From the NCBI GenBank assembly GCA_036563505.1, contig DATCMH010000022.1:1-64000 (forward strand): a DNA stretch of 64,000 nt, written 5' to 3'. Shown here piece by piece: positions 33,490 through 41,759 of this stretch (positions are counted from its first letter, which is position 1; every line of letters starts with the position of its first letter). The DNA is from DATCMH01 sp036563505. GTDB taxonomy: Bacteria > Pseudomonadota > Alphaproteobacteria > Rhizobiales > Beijerinckiaceae. The notes under the pieces were generated by a model. That model was not told the origin of the DNA, ran no database searches, and was given only the letters and a program-made list of their open reading frames with translations. The translations under genes were made by a program, and so were the position numbers.

Positions 33490-33735
33490 TCAGGAACTCG
33501 TCGCATCCGTGTCGTCGTGTCCGCCCGCCGGCGTCAGCGTGCCGGCGCCCGGCGTCGCATCCTCGTTGATGAGGCTCGGATCGGCGTGGATGCCGGCCGG
33601 TGGCAGGCGATCCGACGGTTTCGGACCCTTGCCGTGGCTGCCGCCAGGCTCGACGGTGCCCGGGGCGCCGCCCTCGACGGCGGCGCGGGCCGCCGCATCG
33701 TCGTCCGGAGCCTTTTCGTCCGAGGCTTCGGGCAT
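33490..33735 (-). CDS. Small disordered protein (81 aa)
   Basis: Unknown 81-residue hydrophilic product (MPEASDEKAPDDDAAAR...) with repeated Pro, Gly, Asp and Ala and no membrane segment. Two starts are possible: ATG 33741 overlaps the stop of the upstream gene by 4 nt, whereas ATG 33735 has AAGGGG eight bases ahead and is preferred. Like its neighbours it resembles hydrophilin-type stress proteins in composition only. Confidence 0.5.
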   Translation of the reverse strand: MPEASDEKAPDDDAAARAAVEGGAPGTVEPGGSHGKGPKPSDRLPPAGIHADPSLINEDATPGAGTLTPAGGHDDTDATSS

Positions 33736-33737
33736 GA

Positions 33738-34001
33738 TCATTGCCCCTTCTTCACGGCGCCGGTCGCGCCGCTCGAGGCGCCGCCCGTGCCGACCGAGCC
33801 GGTGCTGGCGCCGGGAGACTTGCCGGGCGTGGTCCCGCTCGGCTGCAGGCCCGTGGACAGGCCGGTCGGACCGCCCTCGGGGCGGCCCGAGGTCTTGCCG
33901 TTCGGGCCCGCGCCCTCCTTCGAGGGCTCCGTGCCTTCGGGCTGACCGAGCTCGCGCGCGGCCGGCATCGCGTCCCGTTCGGGTTTGGGATCGTGTGTCA
34001 T
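33738..34001 (-). CDS. Small Gly/Pro/Ser/Thr-rich disordered protein (87 aa)
   Basis: The unknown 87-residue product begins MTHDPKPERDAMPAARELG and then becomes a low-complexity run of Gly, Ser, Thr, Pro and Lys. ATG 34001 is preceded by a strong GGGAGG site. No family is recognised. Its stop lies at the start of the next small gene, which supports co-translation. Confidence 0.5.
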   Translation of the reverse strand: MTHDPKPERDAMPAARELGQPEGTEPSKEGAGPNGKTSGRPEGGPTGLSTGLQPSGTTPGKSPGASTGSVGTGGASSGATGAVKKGQ

Positions 34002-34014
34002 GGGCCGCCTCCCG

Positions 34015-34368
34015 TCAGCGATCGTCGTCGGCGTCGTGGCCGACGGCAGCTGTGGCGCGGTCGACAGCGTCCGCTGCCGGGCCTTGCGGCTTCGGCGGCG
34101 TGAGGCTCGCGTCGCTCAAGTGCTTGTGGGTTTCGGGCGTTTCGGCCGCCGTCAGCTCGGAATGGTCGTCGGCCTTGCCGCCAGCGCCGACCATGGCGTT
34201 GCGGTAGTTGTACGCCTCGCCGCCGGGATCGCTCCAGATCCGGCGCATCGTGTCGTTGGCCTCGGGGCCTGCAGGAGTCGTCGGGTCGCCCCCACCACGC
34301 TGCTCATTGCGGATCTGGTCGGCGGTCTGGGTCGCTAGGGAATGCGGCGAGCGCTTCTCGTCGGCCAT
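34015..34368 (-). CDS. Small hydrophilic protein of unknown function (117 aa)
   Basis: This 117-residue product is the first of the four-gene run. It has a more ordered middle (MRRIWSDPGGEAYNYRNAMVG) flanked by charged, Ala/Thr-rich segments, and no signal or membrane helix. GAGGAGG lies at good spacing before ATG 34368. cysK is upstream on the same strand with 71 nt between. The function is unknown; composition suggests a soluble stress-related protein. Confidence 0.55.
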   Translation of the reverse strand: MADEKRSPHSLATQTADQIRNEQRGGGDPTTPAGPEANDTMRRIWSDPGGEAYNYRNAMVGAGGKADDHSELTAAETPETHKHLSDASLTPPKPQGPAADAVDRATAAVGHDADDDR

Positions 34369-34439
34369 GCGAGGCCTCCTCGGAACGGAAACTGTCCCGA
34401 GGAAACCCGCGTGAGGGCCGGAGGTTGCGGCCCCGCTTC

Positions 34440-35429
34440 TCAGAGACCTTCGAAGAGCGCGCTCGAGATGTAGCGCTCGGCGAAGGAGCAGGCGACGGTG
34501 ACGATGCGCTTGCCCCGGAACTCCGGCCGCGCGCCGATCTCGAGCGCCGCGGCGACGTTGCCGCCCGTCGAGATGCCGCCCGGGATGCCCTCGAGCTTGG
34601 CGAGCGCCCGGGCCGTCTCGAAGGCGGTCTGGTTGCTCACCGTCACCACCTCGTCGACCACCGAGCGGTCGAGGACGTTCGGCACGAAGCCCGCGCCGAT
34701 GCCCTGGATCTTGTGCGGACCGGGCTGTCCGCCCGACAGCACCGGCGAGTCCTCCGGCTCGACGGCGATGACCCGAAGCGAGGGCAGGCGCGGCTTGATG
34801 ACCTGGCCGACGCCGGTGATCGTGCCGCCGGTGCCGACGCCTGCCACGAACACGTCGAGCTGGCCCTGCGTGTCGTTCCAGATCTCCTCCGCCGTGGTGC
34901 GGCGGTGAATCTCGGGGTTCGCCGGGTTGTTGAACTGCTGCGGCATCACCGAGCCGGGAATCTCGCCCAGGAGCTCCTCGGCCTTCGCCACCGCTCCCTT
35001 CATGCCCTGCGGGCCGGGAGTGAGGACGAGCTCGGCGCCCAGGAACGCCAGCATCTTGCGCCGCTCCAGCGACATCGTCTCGGGCATCACGAGGATGAGA
35101 CGGTAGCCGCGCGCGGCGGCGACGAAGGCGAGCGCGATGCCGGTGTTGCCGGAAGTCGGCTCGACGAGGGTGCCGCCGGGCTTGAGAAGCCCCTGCGCCT
35201 CAAGCGACTCGACCATGTTGACGCCGATGCGGTCCTTCACGCTGGCGATCGGGTTGAAGAACTCGAGCTTCAGCAGGATCTCCGCCTCGACGCCCCGCTC
35301 CTTCGGCAGGCGGTTCAGGCGCACGAGGGGCGTGTTGCCGATGGTCTCGGTGATCGCGCCGTAGATGCGGCCGTGGCCGGGCGCGCGCTCGGGGGTCGCG
35401 GGGGTGAGGTTCAGGGCAGCGTTGGCCAT
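34440..35429 (-). CDS. cysK: Cysteine synthase A (O-acetylserine sulfhydrylase)
   Basis: CysK (329 residues) makes cysteine from O-acetylserine and sulfide with PLP. The Schiff-base Lys is in NPIASVKDRIG, the substrate loop is PTSGNTGIALAFVAAARGY, the phosphate-binding loop is GVGTGGTITGVGQVIK, and GIPGGISTGGNVAAAL is near the C-terminus. ATG 35429 is preceded by GGAG. An Rrf2 regulator gene lies upstream on the same strand, the arrangement seen in cysteine regulons such as CymR of Bacillus, so cysK may be its target. Divergence from CysM is clear from the loop sequences. Confidence 0.94.
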   Translation of the reverse strand: MANAALNLTPATPERAPGHGRIYGAITETIGNTPLVRLNRLPKERGVEAEILLKLEFFNPIASVKDRIGVNMVESLEAQGLLKPGGTLVEPTSGNTGIALAFVAAARGYRLILVMPETMSLERRKMLAFLGAELVLTPGPQGMKGAVAKAEELLGEIPGSVMPQQFNNPANPEIHRRTTAEEIWNDTQGQLDVFVAGVGTGGTITGVGQVIKPRLPSLRVIAVEPEDSPVLSGGQPGPHKIQGIGAGFVPNVLDRSVVDEVVTVSNQTAFETARALAKLEGIPGGISTGGNVAAALEIGARPEFRGKRIVTVACSFAERYISSALFEGL

Positions 35430-35507
35430 CGTGGGCTCCTCATGAGGCGCAGGACTTCAGGTAGGTCTTTCCACGTCCGTTGTCGAGGGTTCCAGTGATT
35501 TCACGTT

Positions 35508-35960
35508 TCAGATTGTAAAATCTGGTGCGGACAGTCCGGTCGCGGTGGCGCTCGCGCGGTCGGCCGCCCGGCAAAGGTCCTCCAAGGTCACGCCGTCGAG
35601 GCTCGCCAGGAAAGCGTCGCTCGCCTCCCGCACGACAGGTCCCACGACGGCGTCCACAAGGTGGGATTCCGGAGCGGGCGGCAGCCCCTCGTCGCCCCCC
35701 GCCGCCATGGCCGCGCGCACGATCTCGGCCGCCGTGATCCGCCGCCGCTCCCGCGCCACCGCGTATCCGCCGCGCGGGCCCCGCACTCCCTTGAGGATGC
35801 CTTGGCGCACGAGGGCCTGGAGAACCGTCTCGAGGTGGCGCGGCGGCAGCTTGTGCCGCTCGGCCAAGACCTTGGCCGAGACCGGGCTCGGCCGGGCATG
35901 GATCGCGATGTCGACCACGGCGGCGATGGCGAGCTGGCTGCGGCGGGAGAGAAGGATCAT
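35508..35960 (-). CDS. Rrf2 family transcriptional regulator (no Fe-S cysteines)
   Basis: The 150-residue regulator has the Rrf2 winged helix: LAIAAVVDIAIHA, HKLPPRHLETVLQALVRQGILKGVRGPRGGYAVAR. The three Cys that bind a cluster in IscR and NsrR are absent (the only Cys is near the C-terminus), so it belongs to the cluster-free group that includes CymR. The gene is followed by cysK. A perfect palindrome lies across its last codons, just upstream of cysK. Control of cysteine synthesis is inferred, not shown. Confidence 0.88.
   Translation of the reverse strand: MILLSRRSQLAIAAVVDIAIHARPSPVSAKVLAERHKLPPRHLETVLQALVRQGILKGVRGPRGGYAVARERRRITAAEIVRAAMAAGGDEGLPPAPESHLVDAVVGPVVREASDAFLASLDGVTLEDLCRAADRASATATGLSAPDFTI
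35509..35524. promoter_or_regulatory. Palindrome between the Rrf2 gene and cysK
   Basis: CAGATT (35509-35514), GTAA, AATCTG (35519-35524) are a perfect 16-bp inverted repeat in a locally AT-rich stretch. It overlaps the end of the Rrf2 gene and lies 80-95 nt upstream of the cysK start. Rrf2 proteins bind short AT-rich dyads, so this is the best operator candidate. The location inside a coding end weakens the case. Confidence 0.4.
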
Positions 35961-35980
35961 GGCCTCACGGTCCGCCGTTG

Positions 35981-36433
35981 TCAGAGCCCTGTCGAGCCGA
36001 AGCCGCCGGTGCCCCGCGCGCTGCCCTCGACCTCGTCCGTCTCGACGAGGCTCACCGAGAGAATCGGCGCGATGACGAGCTGCGCGATCCGGTCACCGCG
36101 GGCGATGGAGAAGGCCTCCGAACCGAGATGGACGAGCAGCACCATCACTTCGCCGCGGTAATCGGCGTCGACCGTGCCCGGAGCGTTGAGCACGGTGATC
36201 CCGTGCCGCCACGCGAGCCCCGACCGCGGCCGAACCTGGGCTTCGAAACCCTGAGGCAGGTGGAGACAGAAGCCCGTCGGCACAAGGGCCCGGCGCATGG
36301 GCGCGAGGACGAACTGTGTTTCGGCCGGCACGGCGGCGTGCAGGTCGAGTCCGGCGGCGCCCGGCGTCGCGGCGGCGGGCAGAGGCAGGCCTGCCCCGTG
36401 CGGCAGGCGGCGGAGGGAAACAGTGAGGCTCAC
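35981..36433 (-). CDS. dut: dUTP diphosphatase
   Basis: Dut (150 residues) hydrolyses dUTP to dUMP and keeps uracil out of DNA. All five motifs are visible: AGLDLHAA, PRSGLAWRHGI, GTVDADYRGEVMVLL, RGDRIAQLVI, and the C-terminal ARGTGGFGSTG arm. The start is GTG 36433, overlapping the coaBC stop by 4 nt (GTGA). The much longer open frame through this region is not the gene. The coaBC-dut order is conserved in alphaproteobacteria. Confidence 0.93.
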   Translation of the reverse strand: MSLTVSLRRLPHGAGLPLPAAATPGAAGLDLHAAVPAETQFVLAPMRRALVPTGFCLHLPQGFEAQVRPRSGLAWRHGITVLNAPGTVDADYRGEVMVLLVHLGSEAFSIARGDRIAQLVIAPILSVSLVETDEVEGSARGTGGFGSTGL

Positions 36434-37671
36434 GCGCCCGGATCGCTCGCGGCCAAGGGATCGGCCAAGGGCTTTGCGAATTGCTCGGCAAGACGGGTCA
36501 CGAGGCGGCGGGCCACCTCGGCCTTGTCCAGGGTCGGCCATGTCTCGACGCCGTCCGCGCTCACCAGGTGGACGGTGTTGCGCTCGCCCCCCATCACCCC
36601 CGTCTCCGGCGAGACGTCGTTCGCGACGATGAGGTCGCAGCCTTTGCGCGCGAGCTTGGCCCGGGCGTGCTCGAGGACGTGCTCCGTCTCGGCCGCGAAG
36701 CCGACGACAAGGAAGGGGCGGCCCGCGCCGCGTCGGGCGATGGTCGCGAGGATGTCCGGGTTCTCGACGACGGCAAGCGGCGGCGGGGCGGAGCCGTCTT
36801 TCTTCAATTTCTCGCCCGCCTCCCGCGCCGGCCGCCAGTCGGCCACGGCCGCGGCGAAGATGCCGATGTCGGCAGGCAGCGCCGCTTCCACGGCCGCGAG
36901 CATCGCGCGCGCCGTCTCGACGCGGACCGTGCTCACGCCCGGGGGATCGGGAAGGGTGACCGGGCCGGAGACGAGGGTCACCGTCGCGCCGGCCTCGGCC
37001 GCGGCCTGAGCGATCGCGTGGCCCTGGCGCCCCGAGGAGCGGTTGGCGATGTAGCGCACCGGGTCGATCGGCTCGTGGGTCGGGCCGGAGGTGACGAGGA
37101 CGTGCCGGCCGGACAGGGGCCGCGCGGGGGCGAGGAGCCGCTCGACGGCGTCCGCGATCTCGTGCGGCTCGGCGAGGCGCCCGGGACCGAACTCGGCCTC
37201 CGCCATCGCTCCCTCGTTGGGGCCGACGACGACGACCCCATCGGCGCGCAGCTGCGCGACGTTGCGTTGTGTCGCCGGATGCAGCCACATCCGCACGTTC
37301 ATCGCCGGCGCAACCAGGATCGGCAGGGTGGTGGCCAGCAGCACCGTCGAGGCGAGATCGTCGGCGTGTCCGCTCGCCATCTTGGCCATGAGGTTCGCGG
37401 TCGCGGGCGCCACCACCACGGCGTCTGCGTCCCGCGCTAGCCGGATATGGCCGATGTCGGCCTCGTCCTCCCGGTCAAAGAGGTCCGTGTGGATGCGCTG
37501 GCCCGAAAGCGCTCCCGCCGCGAGCGGCGTCACGAAGTGCTGCGCGCCGGCGGTCAGGATGCAGCGCACGGAGGCTCCCCGCTCCCGCAGACGGCGGATC
37601 AGATCGAGCGCCTTGTAGGCCGCGATGCCGCCGCCGATGATGAGGAGGATGCGCTTGTGGGCGAGGGTCAC
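36430..37671 (-). CDS. coaBC: Bifunctional phosphopantothenoylcysteine decarboxylase/synthetase
   Basis: This 413-residue enzyme joins phosphopantothenate to cysteine (CoaB) and decarboxylates the product (CoaC) in coenzyme A synthesis. The flavoprotein part comes first (RILLIIGGGIAAYKAL; catalytic His region TAGAQHFVTPL; PAMNVRMWLHPAT), followed by the synthetase part (LVTSGPTHEPIDPVRYIANRSSG). I prefer GTG 37671, giving the usual MTL start, over GTG 37683, because it overlaps the upstream vapC stop by 4 nt (GTGA). Confidence 0.92.
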   Translation of the reverse strand: MTLAHKRILLIIGGGIAAYKALDLIRRLRERGASVRCILTAGAQHFVTPLAAGALSGQRIHTDLFDREDEADIGHIRLARDADAVVVAPATANLMAKMASGHADDLASTVLLATTLPILVAPAMNVRMWLHPATQRNVAQLRADGVVVVGPNEGAMAEAEFGPGRLAEPHEIADAVERLLAPARPLSGRHVLVTSGPTHEPIDPVRYIANRSSGRQGHAIAQAAAEAGATVTLVSGPVTLPDPPGVSTVRVETARAMLAAVEAALPADIGIFAAAVADWRPAREAGEKLKKDGSAPPPLAVVENPDILATIARRGAGRPFLVVGFAAETEHVLEHARAKLARKGCDLIVANDVSPETGVMGGERNTVHLVSADGVETWPTLDKAEVARRLVTRLAEQFAKPLADPLAASDPGA

Positions 37672-38096
37672 GGCAGCGTCCACGGGTCGATGATGGGAAC
37701 GCCGGAAGCCGAGAAGTCGCCCACGTCGCGGGTGGCAATCGTCATGCCTCGCGACCGCGCGATCGAGGCAATCTGGGCATCAGCCGCGCTCATCTCACGG
37801 CCAGCACGCCGGCGTTCAGCGACGAGCAAACCATAGGCGCGTGCCGCCGGTTCATCGAAGACCAGGATCCGACCCGCGAAGACCTCCGCGAAGATGCGGT
37901 CGATAGCGCTGCGGAGAGCAATCTTTCGCTGCCCCTCGTTCAGGACTTCGACGCCGGCTGACATCTCGCCGAGTGTCACCGTCGTCGTGAACACGACATG
38001 CAGCGGCTGCGCCCGCAACCATTCGAACACTTGCCTCGAGCGGCGTTCGGGCGGCTTGATCACCTCGGAAATCACGTTCGTATCGAGAACGATCAT
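37668..38096 (-). CDS. vapC: PIN-domain ribonuclease toxin, VapC/FitB family
   Basis: The 142-residue protein begins MIVLDTNVISEVIKP and has the PIN acidic set: D4 in LDTNV, the Glu in TLGEM, the Asp in SAADAQIA and the Asp in ATRDVGDF. These bind Mg2+ for cleavage of RNA (tRNA or mRNA). It overlaps the putative antitoxin upstream by 4 nt and coaBC downstream by 4 nt, so the pair sits inside what is usually an uninterrupted ubiB-coaBC run. It is probably a recent insertion. Confidence 0.9.
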   Translation of the reverse strand: MIVLDTNVISEVIKPPERRSRQVFEWLRAQPLHVVFTTTVTLGEMSAGVEVLNEGQRKIALRSAIDRIFAEVFAGRILVFDEPAARAYGLLVAERRRAGREMSAADAQIASIARSRGMTIATRDVGDFSASGVPIIDPWTLP

Positions 38097-38353
38097 TCGC
38101 TCTCGTCGGACCAAAGCAAGTCGGTGAAGGGGGGAACGCGTCCTCTCAGGCGTCGCGGAACGTCGAGCATGAAGCCGCCGCTCGGGTCGGTGATCGCCGC
38201 GATCGAGTCCGCTGCGTTCGGGGAGGTCACCATGGCGTTTGGCTGCAGCGCGGTGCGTCGCCCGGTCCGCCACCGCGCTCCGGTAATCGGACGGGCACTC
38301 CGATGCTTCCATGGGCTGCGGGGAACGGATTTGGCTTTCATGAGGCGCGGCAT
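38093..38353 (-). CDS. Putative antitoxin of the vapC pair (unusual N-terminus)
   Basis: The 86-residue product precedes vapC and ends inside its start codon (ATGA overlap), as antitoxins do. The C-terminus (GGFMLDVPRRLRGRVPPFTDLLW) looks like the proline- and arginine-rich toxin-wrapping tail of VapB/FitA proteins. The N-terminal half, however, is Arg/Ala/Thr-rich and shows no ribbon-helix-helix or AbrB motif. Either the family is new to me, the start is wrong (a shorter start near residue 41 is possible), or its DNA-binding part has decayed. Confidence 0.45.
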   Translation of the reverse strand: MPRLMKAKSVPRSPWKHRSARPITGARWRTGRRTALQPNAMVTSPNAADSIAAITDPSGGFMLDVPRRLRGRVPPFTDLLWSDESE

Positions 38354-38403
38354 CGATCGTCTTGCACCACAGTTAAGGTAGAGACCTCGGCGCTTGGGCG
38401 CAA

Positions 38404-39975
38404 TCAGAGCAGGCGCCAGACCCCGATCAGCACGGCAAGGGCGATCACCCACAAGGCCGCAGCCCCCCAGCCGACGCGCTTCGTCTCGGCGCGCCCGATC
38501 GCCTCGATGCTGGCGGGCGAGAGGGTGAAGCCCTGATCGACCACCGTCTCCAGCTTGGCGAAGAGCCGCTCGCCGCGCAGCGCCAGGGCCGGCAGATCGG
38601 CCACGACGCCGGCGAGCGTCGCGACGCCCCGCCCGGCGTTCTCGACGATTCCCGCCGGCCCGAGATGGCGCTCGATCCACTCGCGCACCACGGGCTCGGA
38701 GGTCGTCCACATGTCGAGCTTCGGGTCGAGGCTGCGGGCGACGCCCTCCACCACCACCATGGTCTTCTGCAGCATAACCAGTTCGGTGCGGGTGCGCATG
38801 TCGAAGAGCGCCGTCACCTCGAAGAGCAGGGTGAGGAGCCGCGCCATGGATATCTCGTCGGCGCGGCGCTGGTGGATCGGTTCGCCGATGGCGCGGATGG
38901 CCTGCGCGAAATCGTCGATGCTGTGGTGGCCGGGCACGTAGCCGGCCTCGAAATGCACCTCCGCCACGCGCCGGTAGTCGCGCCGGATGAAGCCGTAGAG
39001 GATCTCGGCCAGGAAGCGGCGCTCCTTCGCGCCGAGCCGCCCCATGATGCCGAAATCCACGGCGACGAGGCGGCCCTCGCCGTCGACGAAGAGGTTGCCG
39101 GGATGCATGTCGGCGTGAAAGAAGCCGTCCCGGATCGCCTGCCGAAGGAAGCTCTGGATCACGGTGCGCCCGAGCGTCACGCGGTCGTGGCCGGCGGCGT
39201 CAATGCCCGACAGATCGTTGAGGCGAAGGCCGTCGATCCACTCCGTGACGAGCACGTCGCGGCCCGTCAGCTCCCAGTCGGGCGTCGGTACGCGAAAGCC
39301 CGGATCGTCCTTCGTGTTCTCGGCCAATTCCGAGAGCGCGGCGGCCTCTAGCCGAAAATCCATCTCGAGGGTCACGGAGCGGGCGAGCGTCGCCACGACC
39401 TCCTGGAGGCGCAGGCGCTCGAGCTCGGGGGCCTGGCGCTCGAGGTTGCGCGCGGCGAAGGCCATGGATTCGAGGTCGCGGCGAAAGCGCTCGCGCACGC
39501 CCGGCCGCATCACCTTGACGGCAACCGTGCGCTCGCCTTCCGGCCCCCGGATCACGGCGCGGTGAACCTGCGCGATGGAGGCGGCCGCCACCGGCTCGCT
39601 CACCGAGGCGAACACCTCGTGCACCGGCCGGCCGAGCGCCTCCTCGATGATCCGCAGCGCCTGTCCCTGCGGGAAGGGGGCCATGCGGTCCTGGAGGCTC
39701 TCCAGGTCGCGGGCGGCAGCGACGCCGACGATGTCGGGGCGCGTCGCCAGGAACTGGCCGAACTTGACGTAGGACGGTCCGAGGCGGGTCAGCGCCGCGG
39801 AGAGCCGGGCGGCGCGGCCGGCGACACCTCGGCGCTCGACGAGGCGTGCGGCCCGCAGGGCCAAGCGCCCGGCAGGCGGCAGCGCGCCGGGGTCGATGAG
39901 CGCGAGCGCGCCCTCGCGGGCCAGCACGAAGCCGGCCCGGAGGTTGCGGGCGAGGAGGACGAGGGAGCCGATCAC
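38404..39975 (-). CDS. ubiB: Ubiquinone biosynthesis kinase-like protein UbiB
   Basis: UbiB (523 residues) is a membrane-bound protein-kinase-like ATPase needed for ubiquinone synthesis. Motifs: the family-specific KxGQ in YVKFGQFLATRPD, the VAVKVMRPG Lys, the catalytic HADMHPGNLF and the metal-binding VDFGIMG. A C-terminal membrane pair (about 490-523, AALWVIALAVLIGVWRLL) anchors it. The GTG start at 39975 lies 7 nt after the ubiE stop, so the two are co-transcribed. The exact chemical role of UbiB is unresolved. Confidence 0.94.
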   Translation of the reverse strand: MIGSLVLLARNLRAGFVLAREGALALIDPGALPPAGRLALRAARLVERRGVAGRAARLSAALTRLGPSYVKFGQFLATRPDIVGVAAARDLESLQDRMAPFPQGQALRIIEEALGRPVHEVFASVSEPVAAASIAQVHRAVIRGPEGERTVAVKVMRPGVRERFRRDLESMAFAARNLERQAPELERLRLQEVVATLARSVTLEMDFRLEAAALSELAENTKDDPGFRVPTPDWELTGRDVLVTEWIDGLRLNDLSGIDAAGHDRVTLGRTVIQSFLRQAIRDGFFHADMHPGNLFVDGEGRLVAVDFGIMGRLGAKERRFLAEILYGFIRRDYRRVAEVHFEAGYVPGHHSIDDFAQAIRAIGEPIHQRRADEISMARLLTLLFEVTALFDMRTRTELVMLQKTMVVVEGVARSLDPKLDMWTTSEPVVREWIERHLGPAGIVENAGRGVATLAGVVADLPALALRGERLFAKLETVVDQGFTLSPASIEAIGRAETKRVGWGAAALWVIALAVLIGVWRLL

Positions 39976-39982
39976 GGCGCCG

Positions 39983-40741
39983 TCAGATCTTCCAGCCGGA
40001 ATGGATGGCGACGATGCCGCCCGACAGCACCCGGTGGCTCACCCGCTTGAAGCCGGCGCCCTCGATCATGGCCGCGAAGGCGTCGGGCTTCGGGAAGCGT
40101 CGGATCGACTCGACGAGGTAGCGGTAGGACTCGGCATCTCCCGTCACGGCGCGCCCGAGCGCCGGGATGACGTTGAAGGAATAGAGGTCGTACAGACGGT
40201 CGAGCCCCGGCACGTCGACGCGGGAGAATTCGAGGCACAGAAAGCGAGAGCCGGGCTTGAGGACCCGGTGCGCCTCGGCCAGCGCCCGCTCGATGCGCGG
40301 CACGTTGCGGATGCCGAAGGCGATCGTGTAGCCGTCATAGGAGCGGTCGGGGAAGGGCAGGTCCTCCGCATTCGCCTCCACGAAGTCGACTTGGGCCTCG
40401 AAGCGCAGCGGGGTGCGCTCGCGCCCGACCTCCAGCATGGCGCCGTTGATGTCGAGCACCGTCACCTGGGTGTCCGGCCCGCCCGCCTCCAGCACCCGGA
40501 AGGCGACGTCGCCCGTGCCGCCCGCGACATCGAGGTGGCGAAAGGGCCGCGCCTTCGGCGGCCGCAGCATGGCAACGAGCGTTTCCTTCCACGCCCGGTG
40601 GAGACCCGCCGACATCAGATCGTTCATAAGGTCGTAGCGGCCGGCCACCGAGCGGAAGACCTCGTCGACCCGGCCCTGCTTCTCGCCGAGCGGAACGCTC
40701 TCGAAGCCGAAATGGGTGTTGTCGTCCGCCGCGCGCGCCAT
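39983..40741 (-). CDS. ubiE: Ubiquinone/menaquinone methyltransferase UbiE
   Basis: UbiE (252 residues) C-methylates the ubiquinone (and, where present, menaquinone) ring with SAM. The N-terminal THFGFESVPLGEKQGRVDEVF block is characteristic, followed by SAM-binding motif I LDVAGGTGDVAFRV and the later LEFSRVDVPG and YRYLVESIRRFP. I chose ATG 40741 since the 16 upstream codons are not conserved; they reach almost to the divergent mutM. Confidence 0.94.
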   Translation of the reverse strand: MARAADDNTHFGFESVPLGEKQGRVDEVFRSVAGRYDLMNDLMSAGLHRAWKETLVAMLRPPKARPFRHLDVAGGTGDVAFRVLEAGGPDTQVTVLDINGAMLEVGRERTPLRFEAQVDFVEANAEDLPFPDRSYDGYTIAFGIRNVPRIERALAEAHRVLKPGSRFLCLEFSRVDVPGLDRLYDLYSFNVIPALGRAVTGDAESYRYLVESIRRFPKPDAFAAMIEGAGFKRVSHRVLSGGIVAIHSGWKI

Positions 40742-40844
40742 CGTGCATTCGCCCAAGGCCTGCTGATGTCGCAGGATGGCGCGATCCATAGCGGATGGCC
40801 CGCGGCATGGCTATGTGACCCGTCCTCCCGAACGAGCTTTCGTT

Positions 40845-41747
40845 ATGCCCGAACTTCCCGAAGTCGAAACCGTGCGCCGCGGCCTGGAGCCGGCGATGGT
40901 CGGCGCGCGCATCGCATCCGTCGAGCAGCGTCGGCCGGGCCTGCGCTTTCCGTTTCCGGAAGGCTTCGCGGAACGGCTGACGGGGCAGACGGTCACGGCG
41001 CTGGGGCGCCGGGCCAAGTACCTCCTCGCCGACCTCGCCTCGGGCGAGGTGCTCGTCATGCATCTCGGCATGACGGGGCGCTTCACCGTGGAGGCGGAGG
41101 GCGGCGCCGCGCGTCCGGGCGTGTTCCACCATGAGGCCGGCGGCGCGGACGCGCATGACCACGTGGTGTTTCGCCTCTCGAACGGCGCCACGATCACCTA
41201 CAACGACGCGCGCCGCTTCGGCTTCATGGACCTCGTGCCCCGGTCCGGACTCGATACCTGCCGCCACTTCGAGGGAATGGGCCTGGAACCCTTAGGGGAC
41301 GAACTCTCGGGCGAGGCGATTGCCCGGCTGTTCAAGGGCAAGCGCACGCCGCTCAAGGCCGCGCTCCTCGACCAGAAGCTCATCGCGGGGCTCGGCAACA
41401 TCTATGTCAGCGAAGCCCTGTTCCGGGCGGGGCTTCACCCCGAGGCCCATGCCGGAACCATCGCTCCCGACGGCGCGCCGACGGACAAGGCGCATCTCCT
41501 GGCGCAGGTGATCCGGGACGTGCTGCTGGAGGCGGTCGAGGCCGGGGGCTCGTCCTTGCGCGATTACGCGCAGACCGACGGCTCGCTCGGCTACTTCCAG
41601 CACCGCTTCCGCGTCTACGACCGCGCGGGCGAGCCCTGCGTCACCCCGGGCTGTACCGGTGAGGTCGCCCGCGTGGTGCAGGCCGGGCGCTCGACCTTCT
41701 ACTGCGCCGTGTGCCAGCCGGCGGGCGGAGCCAAGAGCAGCCGGTAG
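40845..41747 (+). CDS. mutM: Formamidopyrimidine-DNA glycosylase MutM (Fpg)
   Basis: MutM (300 residues) removes 8-oxoguanine and other oxidised purines and nicks the backbone. The N-terminus after Met is PELPEVETVRRGL, where Pro1 and Glu2 are catalytic, so ATG 40845 is fixed. Conserved KYLL, HLGMTGRF, NDARRFGFM and LLDQKLIAGLGNIYVSEALF follow. The C-terminal zinc finger is complete, C-x4-C-x16-C-x2-C in EPCVTPGCT...FYCAVCQ. It is divergent from ubiE, a conserved pairing. A repeat follows 12 nt after its stop. Confidence 0.96.
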   Translation: MPELPEVETVRRGLEPAMVGARIASVEQRRPGLRFPFPEGFAERLTGQTVTALGRRAKYLLADLASGEVLVMHLGMTGRFTVEAEGGAARPGVFHHEAGGADAHDHVVFRLSNGATITYNDARRFGFMDLVPRSGLDTCRHFEGMGLEPLGDELSGEAIARLFKGKRTPLKAALLDQKLIAGLGNIYVSEALFRAGLHPEAHAGTIAPDGAPTDKAHLLAQVIRDVLLEAVEAGGSSLRDYAQTDGSLGYFQHRFRVYDRAGEPCVTPGCTGEVARVVQAGRSTFYCAVCQPAGGAKSSR

Positions 41748-41759
41748 CTGCAATCCTTT

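Noticed and set aside
35981..37288. A 435-residue protein ending in dUTPase
   Set aside because: The upstream part lies antisense-like in another frame of coaBC and is Arg-rich; the true dut start is the GTG overlapping the coaBC stop.
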